A stretch of DNA of 33,197 nucleotides from JAFGQU01 sp964483625 (GCA_964483625.1 CAZABB010000020.1:1-33197); one strand, 5' to 3'. Positions 23,171-29,827 are shown, numbered from the stretch's first letter. Notes: generated by a model from the sequence alone, not told the origin. Program-made: numbers and translations.

Positions 23171-23879
23171 CGATATTGGACAGATCATAACGTATTCGTT
23201 GTTTTCCGGGATTACCATATTGTTCGGCGGTATGCTCGCGTTATTATTCGAGAAGATGCCACGCTGGGACATGAAAGAGTATATCCTACATTTTTCCATC
23301 GCGTTCGGCGGCGGTGTACTGGTCGCGGCAGTCGCGTTTGTCCTTACGCCTCGGGGTATCGAGCAGTTTACCGCGGCTGTATTCAGTATGATATTTCTTG
23401 CCGGTGCGGTTACGTTTTTGCTTATCGACCGGTATTTAGCAAGAAAAGGCGGAGCGGTGGCACAGCTCCTCGCGATGATGATGGATTATATCCCTGAAGC
23501 GATCGCTTTGGGCGCGGTATTTGCCCATAACCGTCAAACCGGGTTGCTCCTTGCGTTATTCATCGGATTACAGAATTTTCCCGAATCGTTTAACGCGTAT
23601 TCGGATATGCGGCGAAGCGGATTCGGTCCTTCACGGATCCTGATCGCGTTTATCCCGTTAAGCATCTCCGGGGTCGGCGGGGCTCTGTTGGGAAATTATT
23701 TCCTCGTAGATAAACCGGCGTTGATTTCCGGGTTAATGCTGTTTGCCGCCGGGGGTATATTGTACTTAATCTTTCAGGATATCGCGCCGTTATCGAAGGT
23801 GAGACGTCATTGGGGGCCGGCGCTGGGAGCCACGGTGGGATTTGTTATCGGAATGATCGGAACAAAAATGCTGGGATGA
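23163..23879 (+). CDS. ZIP-like metal transporter with altered metal-site motifs
   Basis: The 238-aa membrane protein has about eight hydrophobic segments in the ZIP order: LFSGITILFGGMLALLFEK, HFSIAFGGGVLVAAVAFVL, MIFLAGAVTFLLIDRYLARK, then the signature helices MMMDYIPEAIALGAVFA and LFIGLQNFPESFNAYS, then PLSISGVGGALLGNYF and AAGGILYLIFQDIAPLS. In typical ZIPs the two signature helices read HxxPEG and HxxPHE-like; here the histidines are Asp and Gln and the glycine after Glu differs. Substrate and even metal transport are uncertain. ATG 23163 is chosen because upstream in-frame sequence comes from the CGTCG words. Overlaps the DUF71 gene by 8 bp. Confidence 0.82.
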   Translation: MSSDIGQIITYSLFSGITILFGGMLALLFEKMPRWDMKEYILHFSIAFGGGVLVAAVAFVLTPRGIEQFTAAVFSMIFLAGAVTFLLIDRYLARKGGAVAQLLAMMMDYIPEAIALGAVFAHNRQTGLLLALFIGLQNFPESFNAYSDMRRSGFGPSRILIAFIPLSISGVGGALLGNYFLVDKPALISGLMLFAAGGILYLIFQDIAPLSKVRRHWGPALGATVGFVIGMIGTKMLG

Positions 23880-23889
23880 GGCATTTAGG

Positions 23890-23926
23890 TCAGCCCGTTG
23901 GCGTGTGCTCGCGTTCGCCCGTTGAA
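23890..23926. repeat. CCCGTT / GCGTTCGC word tract
   Basis: GCCCGTTGGCG, GCTCGCGTTC and GCCCGTTG words; related to the tracts at 11556 and 24430. Confidence 0.5.
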
Positions 23927-23963
23927 AGAACAGAAAATAGAGTATAGAATATAAGGGAGAGAT

Positions 23964-24386
23964 ATGAAGAATTTATGTAGAATACTTACAATGGCAGTGT
24001 TGATGATGTCGGCGGTGGCGTGCCAGCAGTCGGAGGGGCCGAAGGTGGAGAATACCACGGGTAAAGAACAACAGTGGTTTGAGAGTTTTTTTAAGCGGCA
24101 TATCATTTTTGTTTCCTATCAGGACGGGAACGTTCATTTCGTATCAGACGGCGCCTTCGGGGCCCGGTCGGACGGCTTCAGTTTAGATGAAGATTTTTAT
24201 GTAACAGAAGGGGATGTGTTCTATAAAACTGCCGATCATCACGCCGCGGCCGAATTTACCGTTGGGGATATCGACGACGAACGCGTTATTCTCAAATACA
24301 AATCCACGTTCGATCACCGCTCCTTCGGGCCGAATCTTATCACTAACGATACCGGTGAGATCGAGCTGGAGTATAAGAAGTACTGA
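23964..24386 (+). CDS. Small lipoprotein of unknown function
   Basis: The 140-aa product has a type II signal peptide with lipobox AVAC (Cys at about residue 20; MAVLMMSAVACQQSEG). The mature part is hydrophilic, beta-rich and acidic, with ISFVSYQDGNVHFVSDG-like strands (IIFVSYQDGNVHFVSDGAFG) and an EFTVGDIDDERVILKYKST hairpin. I do not recognise a family. AAGGGAGAG at about 23953-23961 supports ATG 23964. It is separated from the ZIP-like gene by 84 nt of CCCGTT words. Confidence 0.7.
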   Translation: MKNLCRILTMAVLMMSAVACQQSEGPKVENTTGKEQQWFESFFKRHIIFVSYQDGNVHFVSDGAFGARSDGFSLDEDFYVTEGDVFYKTADHHAAAEFTVGDIDDERVILKYKSTFDHRSFGPNLITNDTGEIELEYKKY

Positions 24387-24390
24387 CCTC

Positions 24391-24520
24391 GTCACACGAC
24401 ACACGTCACATAGCCACACGTATTTAAGTTAGCCCGTTCGCGCGTTATCCCTTACGGGATTTCCCGTTCTCCCGTTCTTCTTAAACGGGCAAACGGGGCA
24501 ACGGGGTAACGGGCAAACCC
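24391..24520. repeat. GTCACACG words, then CCCGTT / AACGGG inverted word tract
   Basis: 24391-24421 holds GTCACACG words. From 24430 the left arm reads TTCCCGTTCTCCCGTTC and the right arm AAACGGGCAAACGGGGCAAC, an imperfect hairpin; a small hairpin ATCCC/GGGAT lies inside the left arm. The gene-free stretch 24387-24701 then holds the toxin-antitoxin promoter. Confidence 0.65.
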
Positions 24521-24612
24521 ATAAAAGTAGAAACAGGACAGTAAAAAGGGGAGTTTTGATAATGGTTTATTGTTGAAATGCGGCATTGTGAGGATAAAAT
24601 ATATTCAAAGGT

Positions 24613-24642
24613 TTGACAAAGCACCTCCAAATATGGTATATT
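24613..24642 (+). promoter_or_regulatory. Promoter of the toxin-antitoxin operon
   Basis: TTGACA (24613-24618), 18 nt, TATATT (24637-24642), 60 nt before the antitoxin start. Confidence 0.7.
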
Positions 24643-24665
24643 TAAAGTAGTCAGATAAATAGACT

Positions 24666-24682
24666 GGTCTTTTAAATAGACC
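24666..24682. promoter_or_regulatory. Candidate antitoxin operator
   Basis: GGTCT and AGACC flank TTTAAAT. An extra AATAGAC lies just upstream, so the words AATAGAC(T/C) appear twice in direct order. Phd/YefM antitoxins typically bind short palindromes between promoter and start codon to autoregulate. Confidence 0.5.
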
Positions 24683-24701
24683 GTAAAAGGAGGGGGATAG
24701 A

Positions 24702-24980
24702 ATGGCACATGTAATTACAACGACAACTAGTAATGCGAAAACAAAACTTATCTCTATGGTAAGGAAGGCTCATGAATTAGGAGAGACTTTTGTGATTACT
24801 CACCGAGGGGAAGATTCAGCTGTGTTGTTAGGCCACGAGGATTATGAGGGTCTTCTGGAAACTATTGATATCCTAAAAAATGATAAAATTGTTGCAATGA
24901 TTATGCAGTCCTTACGAGATCTTGAGGAAGGGGCGGTGTATTCATTTGAAGAAGTCGTCGGTAGAAAACAGAAAAAATGA
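24702..24980 (+). CDS. Phd/YefM-family antitoxin
   Basis: The 92-aa product has the N-terminal DNA-binding Phd/YefM fold (TTTTSNAKTKLISMVRKAHELGETFVITHRGEDSAVLLGHEDYEGLLETI) and a C-terminal acidic toxin-wrapping segment (LRDLEEGAVYSFEEVV). It neutralises the toxin encoded next door and represses the operon. AAAGGAGGGGG gives a strong SD. The stop overlaps the toxin start (ATGA), so the two are translationally coupled. Base composition is more AT-rich than in neighbouring genes, fitting horizontal acquisition. Confidence 0.9.
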   Translation: MAHVITTTTSNAKTKLISMVRKAHELGETFVITHRGEDSAVLLGHEDYEGLLETIDILKNDKIVAMIMQSLRDLEEGAVYSFEEVVGRKQKK

Positions 24981-25267
24981 CCCGTCAAAACGTTTATAGC
25001 ATTTCTTTTACCCGTACAGCGAAAAAACAATTCAATTCCCTTGCTGCCAAGATTAAAAAAGAAGTGGCTAAGATATTAGAAGACGAGATTGCATGCAACC
25101 CTCTTTTGGGAAAACCATTGCAGGGACCATTAAAAGGTTTGCGTTCTCAAAGAGTAGGGGTGTTGAGAATCATATATAAAATAATAAGAAATGAGTTGAT
25201 TATTATGGTTATCTCTCTTGAGCATCGCAAAAGCGTTTATCTCAGCCGCAAATTGAAGAAGAAATAA
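24977..25267 (+). CDS. RelE/ParE-family toxin
   Basis: The 96-aa basic protein has the RelE-like layout: YSISFTRTAKKQFNSLAAKIKKEVAKIL (two helices), NPLLGKPLQGPLKGLRSQRVGVLRIIYKI (central strands with the conserved LKG-xR-xxR-xGxxRIIY pattern) and a C-terminal MVISLEHRKSVY with the conserved His/Arg/Tyr. Members of the RelE branch cleave mRNA on the ribosome; ParE relatives poison gyrase. The terminal HRKSVY favours RelE. Overlaps the antitoxin by 4 nt. Confidence 0.9.
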   Translation: MTRQNVYSISFTRTAKKQFNSLAAKIKKEVAKILEDEIACNPLLGKPLQGPLKGLRSQRVGVLRIIYKIIRNELIIMVISLEHRKSVYLSRKLKKK

Positions 25268-25567
25268 TACCCGTCTGCCCTTCGGGCTTGCGCAGATGAT
25301 CACAGATTAAGAAGACCGCAGAGGATCGCAGATGTTCTCGTATCTCCGCTAAGGATTTTTTCGCGTTACACTTAAAAAACCCAAGTTCCATTCAAGGGTA
25401 GGAAGCGCGGCTCGCTTGTTAGCTCGCGCGGACGAGGGTGGAATTCGCTGCTCACTTCGTTCGCGCGGATGTCAGCAATGTAGGAAACCCAAATATAATC
25501 TGACATACGAGACCCACTGGCGTTTCACGCCAGCGGGTTCGGATCATCACCCTCTCTCTCATTAGAT
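25268..25567. other. Gene-free stretch with short hairpins
   Basis: I see no gene here. It contains CGCAGATGATCACAGA-type words (about 25290-25335), a small GCCC/GGGC hairpin near 25277, TGTCAG/CTGACA arms around 25468-25505, and a strong hairpin CTGGCG/CGCCAG near 25520-25535. None is followed by a clear T-tract. Confidence 0.5.
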
Positions 25568-25573
25568 AAAAAA

Positions 25574-25599
25574 ACTCCCACCCAGAAACGAGTGGGAGT
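25574..25599 (-). terminator. Terminator for tRNA-Ser (bidirectional form)
   Basis: ACTCCCAC (25574-25581) and GTGGGAGT (25592-25599) form an 8-bp stem. On the minus strand a run of seven T follows; on the plus strand ATTTTTAT follows. It lies 12 nt beyond the tRNA 3' end. Confidence 0.8.
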
Positions 25600-25611
25600 A
25601 TTTTTATCCAA

Positions 25612-25704
25612 CGGAGAGGGTGGGATTCGAACCCACGGTCCCACTTTAGGGCGGAACTTCCGATTTCGAGTCGGACCCATTCAACCGGGCTCTGGCACCT
25701 CTCC
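25612..25704 (-). tRNA. tRNA-Ser(CGA)
   Basis: The 93-nt class II tRNA has acceptor GGAGAGG/CCTCTCC, discriminator G, anticodon stem TCCGA/TCGGA with loop CTCGAAA (anticodon CGA), a long variable arm (GTTCCGCCC...GTGGGACC) and T-loop TTCGAAT. CCA is not encoded. Confidence 0.95.
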
Positions 25705-25745
25705 GGTTAAGTACAAAGTTTACCCTTAACTTGGATTTCCGTCAA

Positions 25746-25780
25746 GACGTGTGTCGTGTGACTATGTGACGTGTGACGTG
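25746..25780. repeat. CGTGTGAC word tract
   Basis: GACGTGTGTCGTGTGACTAT, GTGACGTGTGACGTG: the reverse complement of the GTCACACG words, between tRNA-Ser and the stop of the EF-hand gene. It abuts the stop codon of that minus-strand gene. Confidence 0.7.
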
Positions 25781-25781
25781 G

Positions 25782-26213
25782 TTAAAGATCCTGTCGAATT
25801 GCTTTCGCTTCCTTCTTATCGATACTGCCGTTGCTATTGGTATCGTAGGGCTTCTCGAATCGGCTTTCGGTCATTGCCGAACCCTGCTCGAGAACAATGC
25901 GGTATTTGGCGTAGAGGAGTTCCTTGGTCTCGCCGGGTGAGAGCCAGCCGTCTTTGTTGGCGTCGAAATTCGATTCGTAATGACTGCCGACCCGGTAGCG
26001 GTAGGAACGCCACTCTCGGCGTTTAGCGATCCATTTCTTCTTTATCCTCGCTTCATGTTTTTTCCACAGACTGTATTGTTCTTTTTCCCGCCGGGTGACT
26101 TTTCCGTCTTTGTTGAGATCTATTCGATGGTATCGGCGGGCATGAACCGGGCCGGAAAAGAAGAATGTAGAGAGAAAAAACAGGAATATGTTGCATATGA
26201 TTATTGTACGCAT
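25782..26213 (-). CDS. Secreted EF-hand protein
   Basis: The 143-aa product has a signal peptide (TIIICNIFLFFLSTFFFSGPVHA, about residues 3-25) and three EF-hand-type calcium loops: DLNKDGKVTRRE (about 31-42), DANKDGWLSPGE (about 84-95) and DTNSNGSIDKKE (about 123-134), each D-x-N-x-D/N-G-x-ψ-x-x-x-E. The segment between the first and second loops is very basic (KKWIAKRREWRSYRYR). Probably a periplasmic calcium-binding protein; partner unknown. AAGGAGGT with a 7-nt gap selects ATG at 26213; a GTG 9 nt upstream lies in the SD itself. Confidence 0.85.
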   Translation of the reverse strand: MRTIIICNIFLFFLSTFFFSGPVHARRYHRIDLNKDGKVTRREKEQYSLWKKHEARIKKKWIAKRREWRSYRYRVGSHYESNFDANKDGWLSPGETKELLYAKYRIVLEQGSAMTESRFEKPYDTNSNGSIDKKEAKAIRQDL

Positions 26214-26237
26214 GAACGGCACCTCCTTCGTATATAT

Positions 26238-26265
26238 ATTGTAACAAAGAAGCCGTAATTTACAA
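26238..26265 (-). promoter_or_regulatory. Promoter of the EF-hand gene
   Basis: On the minus strand TTGTAA (26265-26260), 16 nt, TACAAT (26243-26238), about 25 nt before the start codon. It is divergent from the methyltransferase promoter 25 bp away. Confidence 0.6.
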
Positions 26266-26289
26266 ATTATCGCGATGAAAATATCGTAG

Positions 26290-26318
26290 TTGTCAGGAGT
26301 CCGTCAAAAAGATATAAT
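26290..26318 (+). promoter_or_regulatory. Promoter of the TylF-like gene (leaderless)
   Basis: TTGTCA (26290-26295), 17 nt, TATAAT (26313-26318). The ATG at 26328 is only 9 nt beyond the -10, leaving no room for an SD. Confidence 0.7.
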
Positions 26319-26327
26319 TAAAAAGTT

Positions 26328-27170
26328 ATGGAACAAATGGTCAATCAACAGTCGGCAAAATTGTATCTCGATCTGATCAAAAAGACCTTGTCGTTCAGTC
26401 TCTGGCCGGAACCGCCGGTGCCGGTGGAGGTGTTTGCTTATAAATACCCGTTACTGACACGGATGTTTCTAAAACTGTTGTCCGGGTTCTGCCGGGTGGG
26501 GAAGATGGAACTGGTCAAGCCGCGCCGGTTTTCTCAACAAGAACGGCATCAGGGCCGGATCTGGCCGGGATATGCCGATACGATGATCGGAAAGCATCGG
26601 CTTGATAATATCCAGGAATGCGTCGAGGCTGTGCTTAGAGATAAGGTGCCCGGTGATCTGATCGAGACCGGAGTATGGCGCGGCGGCGCGTGTATCCTGA
26701 TGCGGGCAATCCTTGCCGCTTACGGAGTAACCAATCGTAAGGTTTTTGTTGCGGATTCGTTTCAAGGCCTGCCCGAACCCGATGAAGCAAAATATCCCGC
26801 CGATAAGGGAGATACCCATCATGTGCATGAATTTATCGCGGTATCACAAGAGGACGTCGAGGGGAATTTCAAGAAATACGGTTTACTTGACGATCAGGTT
26901 GTGTTTTTAAAAGGATGGTTTAAGGATACGTTACCGACCGCGCCGATTGAAAACATCGCGGTGATGCGCCTTGATGGTGATATGTATTCTTCCACGATCG
27001 ATGCCTTAAACAGCCTGTACCCAAAACTTTCTTCCGGCGGTTTCTGTATCATCGACGATTACGCGTTAAAGGGGTGTAAACAGGCCGTCTCCGACTACCG
27101 TGCCGAGCATGGTATCACCGCGCCGATTGTTACCATTGATTGGACCGGGGTGTACTGGCGTAAAGAATAA
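26328..27170 (+). CDS. TylF/MycF-like O-methyltransferase
   Basis: The 280-aa SAM-dependent methyltransferase has the macrocin-O-methyltransferase (TylF) pattern: MIGKHRLDNIQECVEAVL (about 86-103), GDLIETGVWRGGACILMRAIL (SAM motif I, about 108-128), VFVADSFQGLPEPD (about 139-152), VAVMRLDGDMYSSTIDALNSLYPKLSSGGFCIIDDYAL (metal-binding Asp residues) and CKQAVSDYRAEHGI. It methylates a sugar or glycoside hydroxyl; there are no macrolide genes nearby, so the substrate may be a cell-envelope sugar. Start ATG 26328 sits right behind a TATAAT with no SD. Confidence 0.88.
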   Translation: MEQMVNQQSAKLYLDLIKKTLSFSLWPEPPVPVEVFAYKYPLLTRMFLKLLSGFCRVGKMELVKPRRFSQQERHQGRIWPGYADTMIGKHRLDNIQECVEAVLRDKVPGDLIETGVWRGGACILMRAILAAYGVTNRKVFVADSFQGLPEPDEAKYPADKGDTHHVHEFIAVSQEDVEGNFKKYGLLDDQVVFLKGWFKDTLPTAPIENIAVMRLDGDMYSSTIDALNSLYPKLSSGGFCIIDDYALKGCKQAVSDYRAEHGITAPIVTIDWTGVYWRKE

Positions 27171-27198
27171 GTGCTTCTATCCCGGTAGCCCTGCATGG

Positions 27199-27226
27199 TT
27201 GTCTTATCTATATCCTATGCTATAAT
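27199..27226 (+). promoter_or_regulatory. Promoter of the AEC transporter gene (leaderless)
   Basis: TTGTCT (27199-27204), 16 nt, TATAAT (27221-27226). The ATG at 27236 is 9 nt beyond the -10, the same arrangement as at 26290-26328. Confidence 0.65.
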
Positions 27227-27235
27227 TATCCCATT

Positions 27236-28183
27236 ATGAACGTGGTGTTTTTTTCCATAATTAAACTGTTCTTTATCGTTCTGCTGGGGTTCTGTCTGTA
27301 CCGGAAAACGGTCCTGAATGAAGAATCATTGAAATTCCTTACGTTTTTTGTGATTAACATTTCCGTGCCGTTTCTCTTTTTCGCGACGATATTAGAGAGC
27401 TTTGACCCGCATTCGGGTATAAACGTACTCAGTTTTGTCCTGCTCAGTTTCGCCGTCTTTATCGTCGGATTGATCGGCGGGCTGATCTTCTCTCTGGCAG
27501 GAAAGAGAGAGAACCGGCGTGAATTCTTAAGTCTTGCCTCGTTTCAAAACGGCGGATATTTGCCGATGAACCTGGCATTGTTTCTCTTTGCGCCGCTTAT
27601 GCGCGAGAAATTTCTGGTCTATATTTTTCTGTATTTGATAGGATTTAACGTGCTGATGTGGTCGGCGGGAAGTTTTTTGATCTTTAAAGAACGAAACCAG
27701 CGGTTCAATATCCGTTCGGTATTGACGCCGCCGGTATTGAGTACGATTATTGCTGTTGGTCTCGTTTATGCGGGATGGGCCCGGTATGTGCCGGAATTCT
27801 TCACGACGCCGATGCGGATCATCGGCGATACCGCGTTTCCGTTCTCGATGATCGTTCTGGGGGCGTGGCTGGCAAAAAGTCGGATACCGAAGAAGATTTC
27901 GGAATTCAAACCGCTGTGCGCGGTTGCGATGGTGAAACTGATCGTGATTCCCGCACTGTTCTTTATCGCGACGCTTAAGCTTGATATCGCGCCGCTTCTG
28001 GGATTGTTTATCGTGATCGAGGCGAGTATGCCGTCGGCGGCATCGTTGCCGATTGTTGCCGATATGCGCGGAGCAGACAGTACGTTTATCTCGCAAGGCG
28101 TGTTCTTTACTCATCTGATCGCTTTGATTACCGTACCGTTATGGATCGAATTGTATGTAACGGTTACGAATTTTACTTTTTGA
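27236..28183 (+). CDS. AEC (auxin efflux carrier) family transporter
   Basis: The 315-aa protein has ten hydrophobic segments and the two-fold AEC layout: LFFIVLLGFCLYRK and INISVPFLFFATILESF in the N-half, SFQNGGYLPMNLALFLFAPL with the conserved N-x-G-x-x-P kink, and PMRIIGDTAFPFSMIVLGAWLAK, IEASMPSAASLPIVADMRGAD and ISQGVFFTHLIALITVPLW in the C-half. Bacterial members export or exchange dicarboxylates such as malate or malonate, or other organic anions; the substrate cannot be told from sequence. smpB starts 6 nt after the stop and is probably co-transcribed. Confidence 0.9.
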   Translation: MNVVFFSIIKLFFIVLLGFCLYRKTVLNEESLKFLTFFVINISVPFLFFATILESFDPHSGINVLSFVLLSFAVFIVGLIGGLIFSLAGKRENRREFLSLASFQNGGYLPMNLALFLFAPLMREKFLVYIFLYLIGFNVLMWSAGSFLIFKERNQRFNIRSVLTPPVLSTIIAVGLVYAGWARYVPEFFTTPMRIIGDTAFPFSMIVLGAWLAKSRIPKKISEFKPLCAVAMVKLIVIPALFFIATLKLDIAPLLGLFIVIEASMPSAASLPIVADMRGADSTFISQGVFFTHLIALITVPLWIELYVTVTNFTF

Positions 28184-28189
28184 TACGTT

Positions 28190-28651
28190 ATGAAAGTTGT
28201 TGCTTCACACCGGAAAGCCCGGCACAATTACGATATCATCGAGACCTATGACGCGGGAATCGAACTCAAAGGGATGGAAGTGAAATCCCTGCGTACGCGC
28301 GGCTGTTCGATCGATGAGAGTTTTGCCCGCGTGGAGAATAGTGAGGTGTATCTGTATAATATGCATATCCCTGAATATCCGCAGGCTTCGTTTTTCCAGC
28401 TCGATCCGCGGCGTACCCGGAAGCTGTTACTGCATAAAAAAGAGATTAAACGTCTTATCGGGGTGACGACCCAGAAAGGGTTGACGCTGGTCCCGTTGAA
28501 AGTCTATTTTTCCGACCGGGGAATCGCTAAGGTTAACCTTGCCGTGGGAAAGGGGCGTAAGCTCTATGATAAACGCAAGAAAATGAGAGCCGAGCTTGCC
28601 GCGAAGGAAGCCGAGAAGGAAATGCGCCGTCACGCGAAACGAAAAGGTTGA
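28190..28651 (+). CDS. smpB: SsrA-binding protein SmpB
   Basis: The 153-aa tmRNA-binding protein works in trans-translation ribosome rescue. It is full length, with AHNYDIIETYDAGIELKGMEVKSLR-type N-terminus (KARHNYDIIETYDAGIELKG), SIDESFARVENSEVYLYNMHIPEY, RKLLLHKKEIKRLIG, GLTLVPLKVYFSDRGIAKVNLAVGKGRKLYDKR and a basic C-terminal tail that inserts in the decoding centre. It lies 6 nt after the AEC gene. No tmRNA gene could be recognised nearby, though possible structured RNAs follow it. Confidence 0.96.
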   Translation: MKVVASHRKARHNYDIIETYDAGIELKGMEVKSLRTRGCSIDESFARVENSEVYLYNMHIPEYPQASFFQLDPRRTRKLLLHKKEIKRLIGVTTQKGLTLVPLKVYFSDRGIAKVNLAVGKGRKLYDKRKKMRAELAAKEAEKEMRRHAKRKG

Positions 28652-28794
28652 TAAATCGCCTAAACCCCGGTATAATCGTCTTTCGTCTCATGTTGAAGTA
28701 GCGAGTAGAAAGTAGAAAGTAGAGAGAAAAGTACGTTTTTCTTCTTTGAAATTACTGGTGCGCTGGCGCGCTGGTGCACAGGTGCTCAATCGTC

Positions 28795-28806
28795 GGGCCG
28801 TTAGCT
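28795..28806 (+). repeat. Truncated copy of the tRNA-Lys 5' end (copy A)
   Basis: GGGCCGTTAGCT, identical to the first 12 nt of the tRNA-Lys at 29176, within a larger shared string beginning CAGGTGCTC that also precedes copy B with two mismatches. Between smpB and here (28652-28794) there are only GTAGAAAGTAGA and GCGCTGGTGC words. Confidence 0.5.
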
Positions 28807-28807
28807 T

Positions 28808-28892
28808 CCCGATACCGCCTGAGGGCTTATTGGGATCAGCCTGAATAAGGGTGTTAAGGTCGCTGACAATCGGGTTTCTGTTTGTTTTTTTT
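28808..28892 (+). ncRNA. Possible structured RNA with T-tract
   Basis: An outer stem CCCGAT (28808-28813) / ATCGGG (28869-28874) encloses CTTATT (28826-28831) / AATAAG (28844-28849). A T8 run follows at about 28885-28892. It lies directly after tRNA copy A and downstream of smpB. It lacks tmRNA hallmarks. Transcription is not shown by the sequence. Confidence 0.25.
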
Positions 28893-28933
28893 ACAAGTGC
28901 ACAGGTGTTCTGATGCGCAGGTGCTCGATGGTC

Positions 28934-28990
28934 GGGCCGTTAGCTCAATTGGCAGAGCAGGGGCCTCTTAAGCCCAAGGTTGCAGGTTCA
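28934..28990 (+). pseudogene. Truncated tRNA-Lys(CTT) copy (copy B)
   Basis: 57 nt identical to tRNA-Lys from acceptor 5' strand GGGCCGT through the D-arm, anticodon arm (CTCTTAA) and 5' T-stem GCAGG plus TTCA. It then diverges into unrelated sequence (GCGCTGGGAC), so the T-arm and acceptor cannot close. It cannot make a functional tRNA. Confidence 0.8.
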
Positions 28991-29078
28991 GCGCTGGGAC
29001 ATGGTGCGCTCGTATCAGTTTTATGAGGTTGACCTCAAGAAAGATGCGGACGCAGATTGTGTGTGAGCGAGACGCTGG

Positions 29079-29157
29079 ATACACTGATCCCTTCGGGATA
29101 TTCCACCTTGCGGTGGAAAGTGTATACAAATCCTGCACAGGGCAGGAATAGTTTTTT
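29079..29157 (+). ncRNA. Possible three-way-junction RNA with terminator
   Basis: Outer stem ATACACT (29079-29085) / AGTGTAT (29119-29125) encloses two perfect hairpins: ATCCC-TTC-GGGAT (29087-29099) and TTCCACC-TTGC-GGTGGAA (29101-29118), joined by single-nucleotide linkers. A terminator-type hairpin TCCTGC/GCAGGA and T6 follow at 29131-29157. This compact layout is unlikely by chance but expression is unproven. Confidence 0.35.
29131..29157 (+). terminator. Intrinsic terminator upstream of tRNA-Lys
   Basis: TCCTGC (29131-29136) and GCAGGA (29142-29147) around a 5-nt loop, then ATAG and T6. Confidence 0.55.
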
Positions 29158-29175
29158 AGAGTAAGGTTGTTTTTC

Positions 29176-29348
29176 GGGCCGTTAGCTCAATTGGCAGAGC
29201 AGGGGCCTCTTAAGCCCAAGGTTGCAGGNNNNNNNNNNNNNNNNNNNNNNNNNNNNNNNNNNNNNNNNNNNNNNNNNNNNNNNNNNNNNNNNNNNNNNNN
29301 NNNNNNNNNNNNNNNNNNNNNNNNNNNNTTCAATTCCTGCACGGCCCA
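29176..29348 (+). tRNA. tRNA-Lys(CTT), interrupted by scaffold gap
   Basis: 29176-29228 holds acceptor GGGCCGT, D-arm, anticodon loop CTCTTAA and 5' T-stem GCAGG. 29329-29348 holds T-loop TTCAATT, CCTGC, ACGGCCC and discriminator A. Joined without the Ns these make an exact 73-nt tRNA with all stems paired, so the gap probably represents no missing tRNA bases. CCA is not encoded. Confidence 0.85.
29229..29328. other. Scaffold gap of 100 N
   Basis: Exactly 100 Ns, the usual placeholder for a gap of unknown size. It falls between the T-stem and T-loop of tRNA-Lys, at the point where the truncated copy B also leaves the tRNA sequence within 4 nt. Confidence 0.98.
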
Positions 29349-29350
29349 TA

Positions 29351-29490
29351 CTTTAGTCGCTAGTCTTTAGTGGAAAACCAGAGACTAGATGCCAGAGACC
29401 AGAGACTAAATATGTTACGATAAGAAATGGTGCTTGCGCGGATGGCGGCAAAGAAAAGGTCACACAGTCACACGACACACGTCACACGTG
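29351..29490. repeat. AGTCT/AGACT words, tRNA-Leu fragment and GTCACACG words
   Basis: 29351-29411 holds TAGTCGCTAGTCTTTAGT and then the reverse-orientation words CAGAGACTAGATGCCAGAGA. GCGCGGATGGCGG at 29436-29448 copies the tRNA-Leu 5' end with one mismatch. 29459-29490 holds GTCACACG words. Confidence 0.6.
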
Positions 29491-29827
29491 AATGTTTTCT
29501 TCTTTGAAATCCTTCAGGGGTAACAGCGACTTGAGGGCGTCTCTTCTTTGGAAGTCTTCGAGGGGAGCGTCAGAGGGGACAGAGTCCCCATGAAGCACCA
29601 TTCGAATCACCTCATGTTTGAGAGTGAAAGCGAGATCGTAGGGCGTCCGCATGGAGGCGGACTCCGAAAAAGAAAAGTTTTCTTTGAGAGATTAGTTTTA
29701 TTTAAGGAACAGTCCGTAAGGACTATGGTGCTTGCGCGGGTGGCGGAAACAACGGTCGCTGGAAGGCGACAATAATAAAGGATAATCATCGTTGTTCCCG
29801 CATAGGACAGGCAGAGAATAGTACGTC
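29491..29827. other. Gene-free stretch before tRNA-Leu
   Basis: I see no credible gene. It holds TTTTCTTCTTTGAAAT (also present near 28736), small hairpins GGGAC/GTCCC, GTCCGC/GCGGAC and AGTCC/GGACT, and a second truncated tRNA-Leu 5' end, GCGCGGGTGGCGGAA at 29734-29748. Confidence 0.5.

Noticed and set aside
28652..28933. tmRNA (ssrA) next to smpB
   Set aside because: No tag-peptide frame, no tRNA-like 3' end with T-arm and no matching acceptor halves could be found; only a simple fold with a T-tract is visible.
29167..29370. Coding frame running through the N gap
   Set aside because: It is the tRNA-Lys sequence plus unknown bases.
29548..29775. Small basic coding frame between tRNA-Lys and tRNA-Leu
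   Set aside because: No SD, no recognisable family, and its end reads through a tRNA-Leu 5' fragment.
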